NCBI RefSeq assembly: GCF_946998875.1
Contig: NZ_CAMQAY010000001.1
Span: 124,001 to 188,000 of the forward strand
Direction of reading: 5' to 3'
Source: an uncultured Peptoniphilus sp.
GTDB lineage: Bacteria > Bacillota > Clostridia > Tissierellales > Peptoniphilaceae
DNA length: 64,000 bases
Position numbers and translations under genes: made by a program. Shown one piece after another: positions 24,282 to 33,287 of this stretch (within the stretch, counting starts at the first letter, position 1; each line of letters begins with the position of its first letter). The notes beneath the pieces are model-generated. The model was not told the origin of the DNA and searched no databases. It was given only the letters and a program-made list of their open reading frames with translations.

Positions 24282-24983
24282 ATGTCAGTTGGAAAGAGAA
24301 TTTATTTAAAGAGGATTTTACCAGATAAAAAGTTAATTGAGGAATTTAAAGAAATTCCAGCATCAAATACATGTGATGTAATGGGGAGAAATTCTGCAAT
24401 GAATCCTAGAATTAAATTAGTAACCAAACCAAAATTACAAATGATGTGTGGACCTGCACTAACAGTCAAATGTAGAGCTGGGGATAATTTGACACTTCAT
24501 GCAGCATTAAATATCTGCCAAGAAGGAGATGTACTCGTAGTATCAAATGAGGAAGATACTACAAGAGCGCTAATGGGTGAAATTATGATGGCTTATCTTT
24601 TTGAAGTAAAAAAAGTTGCAGGAATAATATTAGATGGGCCAATAAGAGATATTGATGAAATTGGTAAATGGGATTTTCCAGTATATTGTACTGGTACGAC
24701 ACCGGGAGGACCCTATAAAGAAGGACCAGGAGAAATTAATGTACCAATTGCCTGTGGAGGTGTATCAGTAAATCCCGGAGACATAATTCTAGCAGATCCA
24801 GATGGAGTAATAGTTATTCCAAATAAAGATTCGGAAAAAGTTTTAGAAGAAGCAAAAGAGTTTAAAAAGAAAGATGAAGCAAAATTAGAAAAAGCTAAAA
24901 ATAATGAGTCAAATAGAGATTGGGTAAATAAATTATTAAAAGAAAAAGAATACGAAATCATTGATGATTTTTATAAATATTAA
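24282..24983 (+). CDS. RraA-family protein (4-hydroxy-4-methyl-2-oxoglutarate aldolase-like)
   Basis: This 233-residue protein has the fold markers SNTCDVMG and ALTVKCRAGDNL. The divalent-metal and substrate site reads GIILDGPIRDIDEIG, with the Arg-Asp pair of HMG/CHA aldolases. Enzymes of this family split 4-hydroxy-2-oxo acids into pyruvate plus a second oxo acid; the RNase E inhibitor RraA is a relative. Next to a TctABC importer and two dehydrogenases, a catabolic aldolase or decarboxylase is more likely than RNA regulation. AAAGGAG at 24263 supports ATG 24282 over TTG 24270. Confidence 0.75.
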   Translation: MSVGKRIYLKRILPDKKLIEEFKEIPASNTCDVMGRNSAMNPRIKLVTKPKLQMMCGPALTVKCRAGDNLTLHAALNICQEGDVLVVSNEEDTTRALMGEIMMAYLFEVKKVAGIILDGPIRDIDEIGKWDFPVYCTGTTPGGPYKEGPGEINVPIACGGVSVNPGDIILADPDGVIVIPNKDSEKVLEEAKEFKKKDEAKLEKAKNNESNRDWVNKLLKEKEYEIIDDFYKY

Positions 24984-24996
24984 TATGGAGGATATT

Positions 24997-25989
24997 ATGA
25001 AAAAGAAATTCAGTACAATATTAACTTTAGTAGCATTAACATGTGCACTACTAGTAGGTTGTAGTAATGACAAAGGTAAAGATACAGCAAGCAGTGAAGA
25101 AGGAGTCAACTGGCCAACAGATACTGTCACAGTAGTTGTACCATATGGTGCAGGAGGAGACACTGATACTTATGCTAGACAAATGGCATTACAATTGCAA
25201 AAAGAATTAAATCAAAATTTTGTAGTAGTTAATACTACAGGTGCGGCAGGAGTAGTTGGGGCATCAAGTGTATTAGATGCGAAGCCAGATGGAAATACTA
25301 TGTTATTCAACCATACTGGGGCTTCGCTATCTCAAGAAGCAGCTAACGCAAATGAATTTTCATTTTTAGATGATTTTGAAACAGTAGCATCTGTTGCTGA
25401 AGATGATACCTATACTTTATTAGCAAAAAAAGGAAGCGAATGGGATTCATTAGATAAAATGATAGCTTGGGCGAAAGAAAATCCTGGAAAGCTTAGATAT
25501 TCTAGCACATACTATGGTGCGACTCATGCGGTTGCAACTCAAATGGAAAAAACTATGGGGATAGAATTAGACAAAATAGATGTTGGGTCCAGTACATCTG
25601 AAAGATTGACTTCATTCATCCAAGATCAATGTGACATTATAGTGGTAAATTTCATGAATGTTGCTGATTATGTAGAAAAAGGTGATTTTGTAGTTCTTGG
25701 TGTTTGTTCTGATGAAAGATTAAAAGGATTAGAAGAATTTCCAACTTTAAAAGAACAAGGTTATGATGTAGTAATGCCTAAAATTTATGAGGTTAGATTT
25801 CCGAAGGGAACAGATCAAGCTATTGTTGATAAATTATCAGAGTCAATTAAAAAAGTTACTGAATCAGAAGAGTTTAAAAGCACATTAGAAAAATATTATG
25901 CTAAATCTCTATATAGGGATGGGAAGACTTCAATTGAAGAAGATAAATTAGAGGTACAAAGACTAAAAGATTTATTTGGCATAAAATAA
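24997..25989 (+). CDS. tctC: Tripartite tricarboxylate transporter substrate-binding lipoprotein (TctC)
   Basis: This 330-residue protein has a signal peptide with lipobox LVGC, then the TctC/Bug fold. Signatures are WPTDTVTVVVPYGAGGDTDTYARQMA, the VVNTTGAAGVVGASSVLDAKPDGNTML loop that closes over the carboxylate, and a C-terminal FPTLKEQGYDV segment. It delivers a carboxylate to the TctA/TctB membrane complex. GGAGGATATT precedes the ATG at 24997; the longer frame from 24961 overlaps the upstream gene. Confidence 0.9.
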   Translation: MKKKFSTILTLVALTCALLVGCSNDKGKDTASSEEGVNWPTDTVTVVVPYGAGGDTDTYARQMALQLQKELNQNFVVVNTTGAAGVVGASSVLDAKPDGNTMLFNHTGASLSQEAANANEFSFLDDFETVASVAEDDTYTLLAKKGSEWDSLDKMIAWAKENPGKLRYSSTYYGATHAVATQMEKTMGIELDKIDVGSSTSERLTSFIQDQCDIIVVNFMNVADYVEKGDFVVLGVCSDERLKGLEEFPTLKEQGYDVVMPKIYEVRFPKGTDQAIVDKLSESIKKVTESEEFKSTLEKYYAKSLYRDGKTSIEEDKLEVQRLKDLFGIK

Positions 25990-26003
25990 TCGGGAGATGA
26001 AGT

Positions 26004-26471
26004 ATGACAAAAAGAGTTAGAGAAATAATAATTTCAATTTTATTTATGCTTGTAGGTATATTCATATACTTACAAGCTATGAATATAAAGCCTCTTATGA
26101 AAAATGAACTTGGTTCGGGTTATTTTCCTAAAGTAATTGCGGTTGTAATTATAATACTTTCGGTAATAAATTTATTTATTAACTTGAGGAAAGATAAAGA
26201 ACAAGAAGAAGAGGTTAAAGAAAAAGGAGATTTTTTTGGAGGATTATCTACCATTGTGTTGATTGGGATTTATTCCGTTCTATATCAAAAAGTAGGATTC
26301 CTTATAGGAACATCTCTATATTTATTTATCCAAATATTAATTTTATCACCAAAAGAGAAAAGAAATATTCCTATCTTTGTAGCTATTTCTATTTTATTTC
26401 CAATATTTGTATATTATGTGTTTACTAGATTAATTAATATGCCTTTACCAAAAGGATTATTTGGTTTTTGA
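26004..26471 (+). CDS. tctB: Tripartite tricarboxylate transporter small membrane subunit (TctB)
   Basis: This 155-residue protein has four hydrophobic helices (IIISILFMLVGIFIYLQAM; YFPKVIAVVIIILSVINLF; TIVLIGIYSVLYQKVGFLIG; FVAISILFPIFVYYVFTRL) and the GSGYFP motif typical of TctB. It sits between TctC and TctA in the standard order. The ribosome site is GGGAGATGA. Confidence 0.85.
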   Translation: MTKRVREIIISILFMLVGIFIYLQAMNIKPLMKNELGSGYFPKVIAVVIIILSVINLFINLRKDKEQEEEVKEKGDFFGGLSTIVLIGIYSVLYQKVGFLIGTSLYLFIQILILSPKEKRNIPIFVAISILFPIFVYYVFTRLINMPLPKGLFGF

Positions 26472-26485
26472 AAGGGGGAAAAACT

Positions 26486-27967
26486 TTGGTATTAGAAGCA
26501 ATGACGATGATTTTTAATCCCTTTACACTAATGTTAATATTAATTGGCGTCATTATAGGGATAGTATTTGGGGCAATTCCTGGTTTATCAGCAACAATGG
26601 CATTAGTGTTATTTTTGCCTATGTCTTTTGGAATGGAACCCATGAATGGGATTTCTTTATTAGTAGGTTTATATTTAGGAGGAATTTCAGGTGGATTGAT
26701 TTCAGCCATTTTACTTAAGATACCGGGGACACCGTCATCCATAGCAACTCTTTTTGATGGTGCTCCAATGGCGGAAAATGGTCAAGCAGGAAAGGCGCTT
26801 GGCACAGGGATTTTAGTTTCATTTATAGGTGGTCTTTTAAGTATATTTGCATTAATGTTCATTTCACCTGGACTTTCTAAGGTAACATTATTATTCACAT
26901 CTGTTGAATACTTTGCAATAGCAGTTTTTTCCCTTACAATAATTGCAAGTTTATCAGGGGATTCTTTGATTAAAGGTGTATTGTCTGGATTATTTGGATT
27001 AGTTCTTTCTCTTGTTGGAATAGCACCAATTGATGGGGTTAGAAGATTTACTTTTGGAATAACAAAGCTTTACGGAGGATTCGAGACAGTTGTAATACTA
27101 ATCGGAGTTTATGCAGTAACAGACATTATTTTGGCTGGGTTTAATAGAAATTCAATTGTAATAAAAGCTGAAAAAACTCCATATAACCTAAAAGGGTTTG
27201 GAATCACTTTAAAAGAGCTATCAGAAAACTGGTTAAACATTTTAAGATCAGCTTTAATAGGATTAGGTATTGGTATTTTACCGGGTATAGGTGGATCGAC
27301 AGCCAGTATATTAGCCTATACAGCTGAAAAGAATAGTTCAAAAAACCCAGAAACGTATGGTAAAGGTAATATTAGAGGTATAATAGCATCTGAAACTTCA
27401 AATAATGCAGTAATCGGAGGATCATTAATTCCATTAATTACAATGGGTATACCAGGTAATGTTGCAACAGCAGTATTTCTAGGTGGACTTACAATTCATG
27501 GAATTTCACCTGGACCACTAATTTTTGACAAAAGTGGTAAATATGTGTATGGTATATTTATCGCTTTACTAGTAGCAAATGTATTTATGTTAGTCTTTGA
27601 AAGAGCTGGGCTTCGAATTTTTGTAAAATTATTAGATATTCCAAAGTATATATTATTACCATTGGTTTTAGTTTGTTGTGTTTTAGGAGCTTACTGTGCA
27701 AACTTTACATTATTTGATGTTATTTGCGTATTTCTTTTTGGCTTAATGGGATTCGCTTTTAAAAAGTTTGGGATTCCTACCACACCACTAATTATTGGAT
27801 TTATATTAGGTGGAATGACAGAATTAAATTTAAGACAGGCTCTTATGCAAAATAAAGGGGATTGGATGATATTTATACAAAAACCAATATCACTTGTATT
27901 TATATTAATTGCTGTAATTTCAATAGCATTAACACTAAGAAAATCAATTAAACAAAAAGTTAAATAA
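26486..27967 (+). CDS. tctA: Tripartite tricarboxylate transporter large membrane subunit (TctA)
   Basis: This 493-residue protein has about 11-12 helices and the TctA signatures GAIPGLSATMALVLFLPMSFGM, KIPGTPSSIATLFDGAPMAENGQAGKALG and LPGIGGSTASILAY. It forms the Na+/H+-coupled permease channel for a carboxylate. AAAGGGGG at 26471-26478 points to TTG 26486, 7 bases downstream, not the TTG at 26468 which overlaps tctB. It is the last gene of the island and is followed by the right 42-bp repeat. Confidence 0.9.
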   Translation: MVLEAMTMIFNPFTLMLILIGVIIGIVFGAIPGLSATMALVLFLPMSFGMEPMNGISLLVGLYLGGISGGLISAILLKIPGTPSSIATLFDGAPMAENGQAGKALGTGILVSFIGGLLSIFALMFISPGLSKVTLLFTSVEYFAIAVFSLTIIASLSGDSLIKGVLSGLFGLVLSLVGIAPIDGVRRFTFGITKLYGGFETVVILIGVYAVTDIILAGFNRNSIVIKAEKTPYNLKGFGITLKELSENWLNILRSALIGLGIGILPGIGGSTASILAYTAEKNSSKNPETYGKGNIRGIIASETSNNAVIGGSLIPLITMGIPGNVATAVFLGGLTIHGISPGPLIFDKSGKYVYGIFIALLVANVFMLVFERAGLRIFVKLLDIPKYILLPLVLVCCVLGAYCANFTLFDVICVFLFGLMGFAFKKFGIPTTPLIIGFILGGMTELNLRQALMQNKGDWMIFIQKPISLVFILIAVISIALTLRKSIKQKVK

Positions 27968-27993
27968 TATTTCATAAAATAAATCCTTGATAG

Positions 27994-28035
27994 AGAAAGT
28001 GCAAGATGTATGTCTTGTGCTTTTTGTTTTTAAAA
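27994..28035 (+). terminator. Island terminator; right copy of the 42-bp repeat
   Basis: The same hairpin and T-rich tail as 20994-21035, with two substitutions in 42 bases. Confidence 0.8.
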
Positions 28036-28100
28036 AACTTTTGAGGGTATATTAGGGGTGAGAGATTTATTTTTATAACGTGATAAAGGAAAGTGATTTT

Positions 28101-29111
28101 ATGAAAAATGATGTATTAAGAAGAAAAGAACACGAAGCTGTTAGAAATGGCGTTGGTTATTATGATTTCACTCACCAAGTTTTAGATGTCAAAGGTAAGG
28201 ATGCAGCAACTTTTTTAGACAAAGTTTTTGTAAATGACATAAAAAATATGAAAAAGGGTCACGCACTTTACACTACAATGCTAAATGAAGAGGGAAAAAT
28301 TATTGACGATGTTATTGTTTTTAGGTTGGAAGATGACAAGTATTTGATTTCAACTTTATACATTGACAAGATGATTAAGTGGTTTGACAAGTTTAAGGAC
28401 GGCTGCGACATAGACTACAAGGACATCACTTCAAAATTAACTATGTTTGCAGTCCAAGGTCCAAAGTCAAGAGATCTTGTGAATAAAATTGTGGACAAGG
28501 ATGTTTCTTCTATGAAGTTCTTTACTATTGAAGATAACACTGTTGGCGACTTAGACATTATGGTTGCAAGGTCAGGCTTCACAGGCGAACTTGGCTATGA
28601 ACTTTATGTTGAAAGCGGCAAGAAGGAAGTTCTTGAAGAAAAAATAAAAGAGTGCGGCAAGGAATTTGGCTTAGTTAATATTACAACTGATGTAATTATT
28701 GGCTCACTTCCTGGTGAAAAGGGATATGTATTAATGAGCGACCTTGAAGGCACAAATCCTCTTGAAGTTGGCTATGGATGGACAGTTCACTGGGACAGTG
28801 ACTTCATTGGCAAGGATGAACTTCTAAAGGCAAAGGGAAATATTAAGAGAGATCTTTTCGGCTTTGAACTTTTAGAAGAAGGTCAAGTTGAAGCAGGAGA
28901 CCCAGTTCTTTGTGATGGCAAGGAAATTGGCAAGGTTACTAAATTCACTTACGGCTATACTCTTGAAAAGTTCATTGGCTACTGCTTAATTGAAAAAGAA
29001 TGTGCAGTGGAAGGAAAAGAAGTTGAAATTAAAAGTAAAGCAGAAAGCCTAAAGGCAAAATTATGCGACAGAGTTTTCTATGACAAAGAAAATGAAAGAG
29101 TAAGAGGATAA
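28101..29111 (+). CDS. GcvT-like aminomethyltransferase family protein
   Basis: This 336-residue folate-binding protein has the GcvT-fold segments RNGVGYYDFTHQVLDVKGKDAATFLDKVFVNDI, ARSGFTGELGYELYV and NPLEVGYGWTVHW, plus a C-terminal barrel domain. GcvT uses tetrahydrofolate to accept the aminomethyl group from glycine, but no gcvP or gcvH genes are adjacent. A demethylase or other one-carbon role is therefore equally possible. ATG at 28101 fits the AAGGA site 10 bases upstream; the GTG at 28080 does not. Its codon use matches the bulk of the window, unlike the island immediately before it. Confidence 0.75.
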   Translation: MKNDVLRRKEHEAVRNGVGYYDFTHQVLDVKGKDAATFLDKVFVNDIKNMKKGHALYTTMLNEEGKIIDDVIVFRLEDDKYLISTLYIDKMIKWFDKFKDGCDIDYKDITSKLTMFAVQGPKSRDLVNKIVDKDVSSMKFFTIEDNTVGDLDIMVARSGFTGELGYELYVESGKKEVLEEKIKECGKEFGLVNITTDVIIGSLPGEKGYVLMSDLEGTNPLEVGYGWTVHWDSDFIGKDELLKAKGNIKRDLFGFELLEEGQVEAGDPVLCDGKEIGKVTKFTYGYTLEKFIGYCLIEKECAVEGKEVEIKSKAESLKAKLCDRVFYDKENERVRG

Positions 29112-29139
29112 GAGGATAGATTAAAGAATTAAGATAAAG

Positions 29140-29163
29140 GGAGTCCATGGGGCTCCTTTTTTT
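29140..29163 (+). terminator. Intrinsic terminator of the GcvT-like gene
   Basis: GGAGTCC, loop ATG, GGGCTCC (one G-U pair), then seven T. Confidence 0.8.
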
Positions 29164-29233
29164 ATGCTAATCTACAATAAATTTTAAATAAAAATTTTTT
29201 GCACTTATATTTTCATGCTAACTTATTTTAAGT

Positions 29234-29262
29234 TTGCACAAGACTATAGGTGCAATTTTTTT
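29234..29262 (+). terminator. Second plus-strand hairpin with T tract
   Basis: TTGCAC (29234-29239) pairs with GTGCAA (29250-29255), followed by seven T. Possibly a back-up terminator. Confidence 0.5.
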
Positions 29263-29305
29263 GCAAAAAAATATCTGTTAGAGATTTACTCCCCAACAGA
29301 TATTT
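29263..29305 (-). terminator. Terminator of the TAXI-TRAP operon
   Basis: AAATATCTGTT (29269-29279) and AACAGATATTT (29295-29305) are perfect complements. On the minus strand the hairpin is followed by a T run. Confidence 0.75.
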
Positions 29306-29336
29306 AAAAATTTTAAAATTATTTTATTAATTAAGA

Positions 29337-31421
29337 TTAAGCAGCAGCTGCTGGTTTATTCTTATTTAATATTTTTTGAGTTACAAATATAAATGCTAGA
29401 GCAGCAAGTCCAATTACATCAGTAAGAAGTTTTGGATCAAGTAGTGCAAAAGCAGCTAAAAGAAGTATAACTCTTTGCCATATTCTTAGTTTTCCAAATA
29501 GATAAGATTCTACAGTACCAGCCAAGCAAACTGTACCAATAAGAGCAGTTACAATTGTTGGAAGTGCAGCTGTTATTGGAAGCCAATTTACTGTTGTTCC
29601 TACTATGGAATCTACCATTATTAAGTGTGGATTTATTACAAAGATGTAAGGTATTATAAAGGCGCCTATGGCAAGCTTAAAGGCTTGGAAACCAGTCTTC
29701 ATTGAGTTTGCACCTGCGATACCTGCTCCTGCGTAAGCAGCTAGGGCTACTGGAGGAGTAACGTCGGCAACTACACCAAAGTATAGGATAAATAGGTGGG
29801 CTGACATTAAGTTTACACCAAGTTTTGTTATTGCTGGAACAGCCATTGTTGCAAGTACGATGTATTTTGCAGTAGTTGGAAGTCCCATGCCAAGGATAAT
29901 TGAAGATATCATTGTAAGAAGTAGTGTAGGGATAAGTCTACCTTGAGCTATTTGAACAATTACTTCTGCAATCTTTAAACCGAAACCAGTAAGTGTTACA
30001 ACACCTACTATCATACCAGCACAAGCACAGGCACAAGCTACACCAACGGCACCCTTAGCACCTGCTTCCATTGCTCCAAGAATATCTTTAGGAGTAAAGG
30101 AATTATCTTTTTTAATAATAGATGCTGTCATGGCAACAATAACGCCAATTACTATACCAGTTAAAGCAGCCATTGTTGGTGGATATTGTTTAACCAACAT
30201 GAAGATGATTGCAATAAGAGGTAGAGTTAAATAACCTTGTTTTTTCAAAATATTTGAAACCTTTGGAAGTGTTTCTCTAGGCATACCTTTAAGTCCAAGT
30301 TTACAAGCTTCCAAGTGAACCATTGTACCAACAGCTATATAGTATAGAACAGCTGGGATAATGGCAGCCTTAACAATTGAAATGTAAGGGAAACCAGTGA
30401 AGTCTGCCATGATAAAGGCAGCAGCACCCATTACTGGAGGCATGATTTGTCCACCAGTAGATGCAGTAGCTTCTACGGCACCTGCATAATGAGGTTTGTA
30501 ACCAACTGATTTCATTAGTGGAATTGTAAAGGCACCAGTAGTAACTGTGTTAGCTACAGATGAACCTGAAATTGAACCCATAAGTCCTGAAGAAAGAACT
30601 GATGTCATAGCTGGACCTGATCTTGTAGAACCAGTTAAAGCGTAAGCAAAGTCTATAAAGAATTCACCAACACCAGTTTTGTCTAGGAAGGAACCAAATA
30701 GTATAAACATAAATACGAAAGTAGAAGATACTCCAAGAGGTGTACCCATAATACCTTCAGTAGTCATATACATATGTGAAACAATTCTTGTTACGTTAAA
30801 TCCTCTGTGTGCAAATATACCTGGCAAGTGTCTGCCGAAGTAAGCAAATAGTAGGAATACTATGGTAACTATAGGAAGTTCAGGTCCTACAACTCTTCTT
30901 GTAACTTCAAGAGTAAGAAGAACTGAAAGAACACCAAGTACCATGTCAGTTGTGGACATTTGACCACCTTTAAGGGCAATTGCCTCTACATTAAAGAATA
31001 TGTAGCCCCAAACACCAACTGATAAAATAATAAGAAGCCAATCAGTGATATCAATTTTATCCCTTGATGACTTTTTAAATCCTGGATAAAGTGCAAATCC
31101 AAGAGTAAAGGCAAAGATTAAGTGAAGAGATCTTTGCTTCATAGCTAAAAGTGTACCATGCCATGCTGTAAATAAATGGAAAGCAGACATTAAAATTGCA
31201 ACGATTGTAATAAATAAAGCAACCTTGCCAGTTAACTTACGAAGTTTACTAGTTTCAAGGTCATATTGCTCCATTAATTCGTTAACATCCATAGTTCCAA
31301 GTTCTTCAGCTGCCTTAGCAAAGCTAGGCTCAGAAGAAGAATCTTTTGAATCTATTTTTGAATCTTCAGTTTTTATTTCTTCAGATTCTAAATTTTCATT
31401 TAATTTCTTATCTTCGCTCAA
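29337..31421 (-). CDS. TRAP transporter fused permease (TAXI type, DctQM fusion)
   Basis: This 694-residue membrane protein has an acidic N-terminal cytoplasmic segment of about 65 residues, then around 18-20 helices. The small DctQ-like part comes first. The DctM part then carries GSSVANTVTTGAFTIPLMKSVGY, ATASTGGQIMPPVMGAAAFIMADF and GLPTTAKYIVLATMAVPA. Fused permeases of this kind work with TAXI-type binding proteins to import carboxylates such as glutamate with Na+. The start is TTG at 31421, with a strong AGGAGGTGCC upstream. It overlaps the DUF1850 gene by 14 bases. Confidence 0.9.
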   Translation of the reverse strand: MSEDKKLNENLESEEIKTEDSKIDSKDSSSEPSFAKAAEELGTMDVNELMEQYDLETSKLRKLTGKVALFITIVAILMSAFHLFTAWHGTLLAMKQRSLHLIFAFTLGFALYPGFKKSSRDKIDITDWLLIILSVGVWGYIFFNVEAIALKGGQMSTTDMVLGVLSVLLTLEVTRRVVGPELPIVTIVFLLFAYFGRHLPGIFAHRGFNVTRIVSHMYMTTEGIMGTPLGVSSTFVFMFILFGSFLDKTGVGEFFIDFAYALTGSTRSGPAMTSVLSSGLMGSISGSSVANTVTTGAFTIPLMKSVGYKPHYAGAVEATASTGGQIMPPVMGAAAFIMADFTGFPYISIVKAAIIPAVLYYIAVGTMVHLEACKLGLKGMPRETLPKVSNILKKQGYLTLPLIAIIFMLVKQYPPTMAALTGIVIGVIVAMTASIIKKDNSFTPKDILGAMEAGAKGAVGVACACACAGMIVGVVTLTGFGLKIAEVIVQIAQGRLIPTLLLTMISSIILGMGLPTTAKYIVLATMAVPAITKLGVNLMSAHLFILYFGVVADVTPPVALAAYAGAGIAGANSMKTGFQAFKLAIGAFIIPYIFVINPHLIMVDSIVGTTVNWLPITAALPTIVTALIGTVCLAGTVESYLFGKLRIWQRVILLLAAFALLDPKLLTDVIGLAALAFIFVTQKILNKNKPAAAA

Positions 31422-31941
31422 TTTGGCACCTCCTTAGTGCGTATTGTAAAAGTGAGATGTGTTCAGTAGAAAACTCTAAAGCTTCTCTAGGTTCAGAAAA
31501 TTCTAAAAAGGGAGTAGTCTTTCCATTAATAACAAGTTTGTGATTTGCTATGACAGCTCCAGTTCTATAAATAACAGTTTCAAAGGGAACATTCATATCA
31601 TAGAGACAAAAGCTACCGTCATCAGCGTATTTAAACTTGTATATTAAATTTACAGGAAGACCTGCACCTTGGTCGCGATATCTTTGTTCCATTAGGATTA
31701 ATTTTCCATCGCGAACTTCATACCATTCGCTAGTCTCTGACCTTTCAACGGAATGGGTATAGACTATGCCGAACCTTTCCTTATCCTTTAACTGACAAAT
31801 CTTTAATAGATCACCATCAAAGTAAGATTTTATAATTATTGCGTCTATTTTCACAAAGGATAAAATAAAAAAAACTATTATAATAAAGAGAATTGGAAAG
31901 AATAACTTCTTTCCAATGCCCTCTTTATTTCTACCATTCAT
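31408..31941 (-). CDS. DUF1850 protein of the TAXI-TRAP operon
   Basis: This 177-residue protein has one N-terminal membrane anchor (KLFFPILFIIIVFFILSFVKI) and an outward beta-rich domain. The DUF1850 pattern is clear: FGIVYTHSVERSETSEWYEV, QRYRDQGAGLP, and a final LLQYALRR. DUF1850 genes regularly lie between TAXI solute-binding and fused TRAP permease genes, as here, so a role in that transporter is likely although undefined. Start and upstream stop share one base (TAATG), indicating coupling. Confidence 0.8.
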   Translation of the reverse strand: MNGRNKEGIGKKLFFPILFIIIVFFILSFVKIDAIIIKSYFDGDLLKICQLKDKERFGIVYTHSVERSETSEWYEVRDGKLILMEQRYRDQGAGLPVNLIYKFKYADDGSFCLYDMNVPFETVIYRTGAVIANHKLVINGKTTPFLEFSEPREALEFSTEHISLLQYALRRCQIERR

Positions 31942-33011
31942 TATTTTTTAACTTCGTCGAAATATTTTTGTGCACCTGGGTGAACTTGAATACTCATACC
32001 GTCAAGAGCCTTATCAAGAGCAATGTCGCCACCTCTTGCGTGAGATTCTTTCATTGTATCAAGGTTTTCAAATAAAAGTTTAACGATATTGTATGCATCT
32101 TCTTCAGGCATTTTTTCGTCAACAGCTAGCATTGATTGTACAGCTACTACAGAGATTTCTTTGTCTTGTCCCTTGTATTCTGTAGGAGTAATGTGTAGGT
32201 TAACATAGAATGGATATTTTTCAATTAAAGCTTGAGCTTTATCTTCTGCAATTGGAACTAGGTGAACATTGTGAGTAGTTGCTAGTTCAGTAATAGCTGA
32301 AGATGGAATTGCTGCAGTTAAGAATGTTGCATCAATTTGACCAGATTTAATTTGGTCAGCAGCTTCTGCGAAAGATAAGTAGTCAACTTTTCCTAAATCC
32401 TTATAAGTGATTCCGTGAATATCAAGAATTTGTTTTACGTTAACTTCAACACCAGAACCTGGAGCACCAACAGCAACTCTCTTGCCCTTTAAGTCGTCAA
32501 TAGTTTTGATTCCTGATTCATCAGAAGCAACTATTTGTACGATTTCAGGATATAGACAGCATAGACCTCTTAGAGAAGGTTTCTTTTGTCCTTCGAAAGT
32601 ATCAGTACCATTTACTGCGTAGTAAGCAACGTCGTTTTGAATAAATGCGATTTCTGCGTCTCCCTTAGTAATAAGTTCAACATTTTCTTTAGAAGCACCA
32701 GTAGCTTGTGCAGTAGCTGTGTAATTTACACCTGCATTGTTAAGAATGTTAGATAGTGCTCCACCTAGTGGATAATATGTACCACCAGTACCACCTGTAG
32801 CAACTGACATGAATCCGCCCTTAGTTTCCATTAGGCCTTCAGCTTTGATGTCGCCAGTAGCTTCTTTGCTTTCTTCTTTCTTTGCGCCTTCTTCGGTTTT
32901 AGTAGCGTTAGCAGGTTCTTCTTTTTTGTTTCCTCCACCGCCACAAGCAGTTAAAGTAACTGTAACCAAAGCAATAAGCATGATTAGCGTCATAAATTTT
33001 TTCTTAGTCAT
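31941..33011 (-). CDS. TAXI-family TRAP transporter solute-binding lipoprotein
   Basis: This 356-residue protein has a signal peptide with lipobox LTAC, then a low-complexity Lys/Glu-rich linker of about 40 residues. The TAXI domain follows: MSVATGGTGGTYYPLGGALSNILN, GDAEIAFIQNDVAYYAVNG and KGKRVAVGAPGSGVEVN. It captures an organic anion, probably glutamate-like, at the cell surface for the fused permease. It is the first gene of the minus-strand operon, with GGAGG upstream and a promoter at 33077-33105. Confidence 0.92.
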   Translation of the reverse strand: MTKKKFMTLIMLIALVTVTLTACGGGGNKKEEPANATKTEEGAKKEESKEATGDIKAEGLMETKGGFMSVATGGTGGTYYPLGGALSNILNNAGVNYTATAQATGASKENVELITKGDAEIAFIQNDVAYYAVNGTDTFEGQKKPSLRGLCCLYPEIVQIVASDESGIKTIDDLKGKRVAVGAPGSGVEVNVKQILDIHGITYKDLGKVDYLSFAEAADQIKSGQIDATFLTAAIPSSAITELATTHNVHLVPIAEDKAQALIEKYPFYVNLHITPTEYKGQDKEISVVAVQSMLAVDEKMPEEDAYNIVKLLFENLDTMKESHARGGDIALDKALDGMSIQVHPGAQKYFDEVKK

Positions 33012-33076
33012 AATAATCCTCCTTGACCTTATTCAAATAAACTAAAATTTTATGAAAATGTTTATCTGATAGTTTT

Positions 33077-33105
33077 ATATTACAATAAGTAATATTAAAT
33101 GTCAA
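33077..33105 (-). promoter_or_regulatory. Sigma-A promoter of the TAXI-TRAP operon
   Basis: On the minus strand TTGACA (33105-33100), 17 bases, TAATAT (33082-33077). Confidence 0.75.
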
Positions 33106-33287
33106 TTAAATAAAAAGGATATTAGGGCGGGAAATTGTATTATATTTATACAAAACTATAAATCTGAAAACGGTTTATAAGAGAAAAAGTTGGATAAAGT
33201 GATGAAATAAGCTTTTGGGGTAAGAATAAAATATAAAATTAGTAAATAAAATCATAAAAAATTTAAAAATAAATTTTGGAGGAAAAA

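Larger units (their letters stand above)
20994..28035. other. Probable acquired metabolic island bounded by 42-bp terminator repeats
   Basis: Seven genes (2-hydroxyacid dehydrogenase, LysR, DUF1932-type dehydrogenase, RraA-like protein, TctC, TctB, TctA) lie between near-identical terminators whose starts are exactly 7000 bp apart. Island genes favour TTA, GGA, GGT and AAA, whereas the genes on both sides use many CTT, GGC and AAG codons. No integrase or transposase is present. Acquisition by recombination in the shared terminator is inference. Confidence 0.6.

Noticed and set aside
20994..28035. Insertion sequence or prophage
   Set aside because: No transposase, recombinase or phage gene occurs, and the boundary repeats are terminators without flanking inverted ends; only a recombination-type origin can be proposed.
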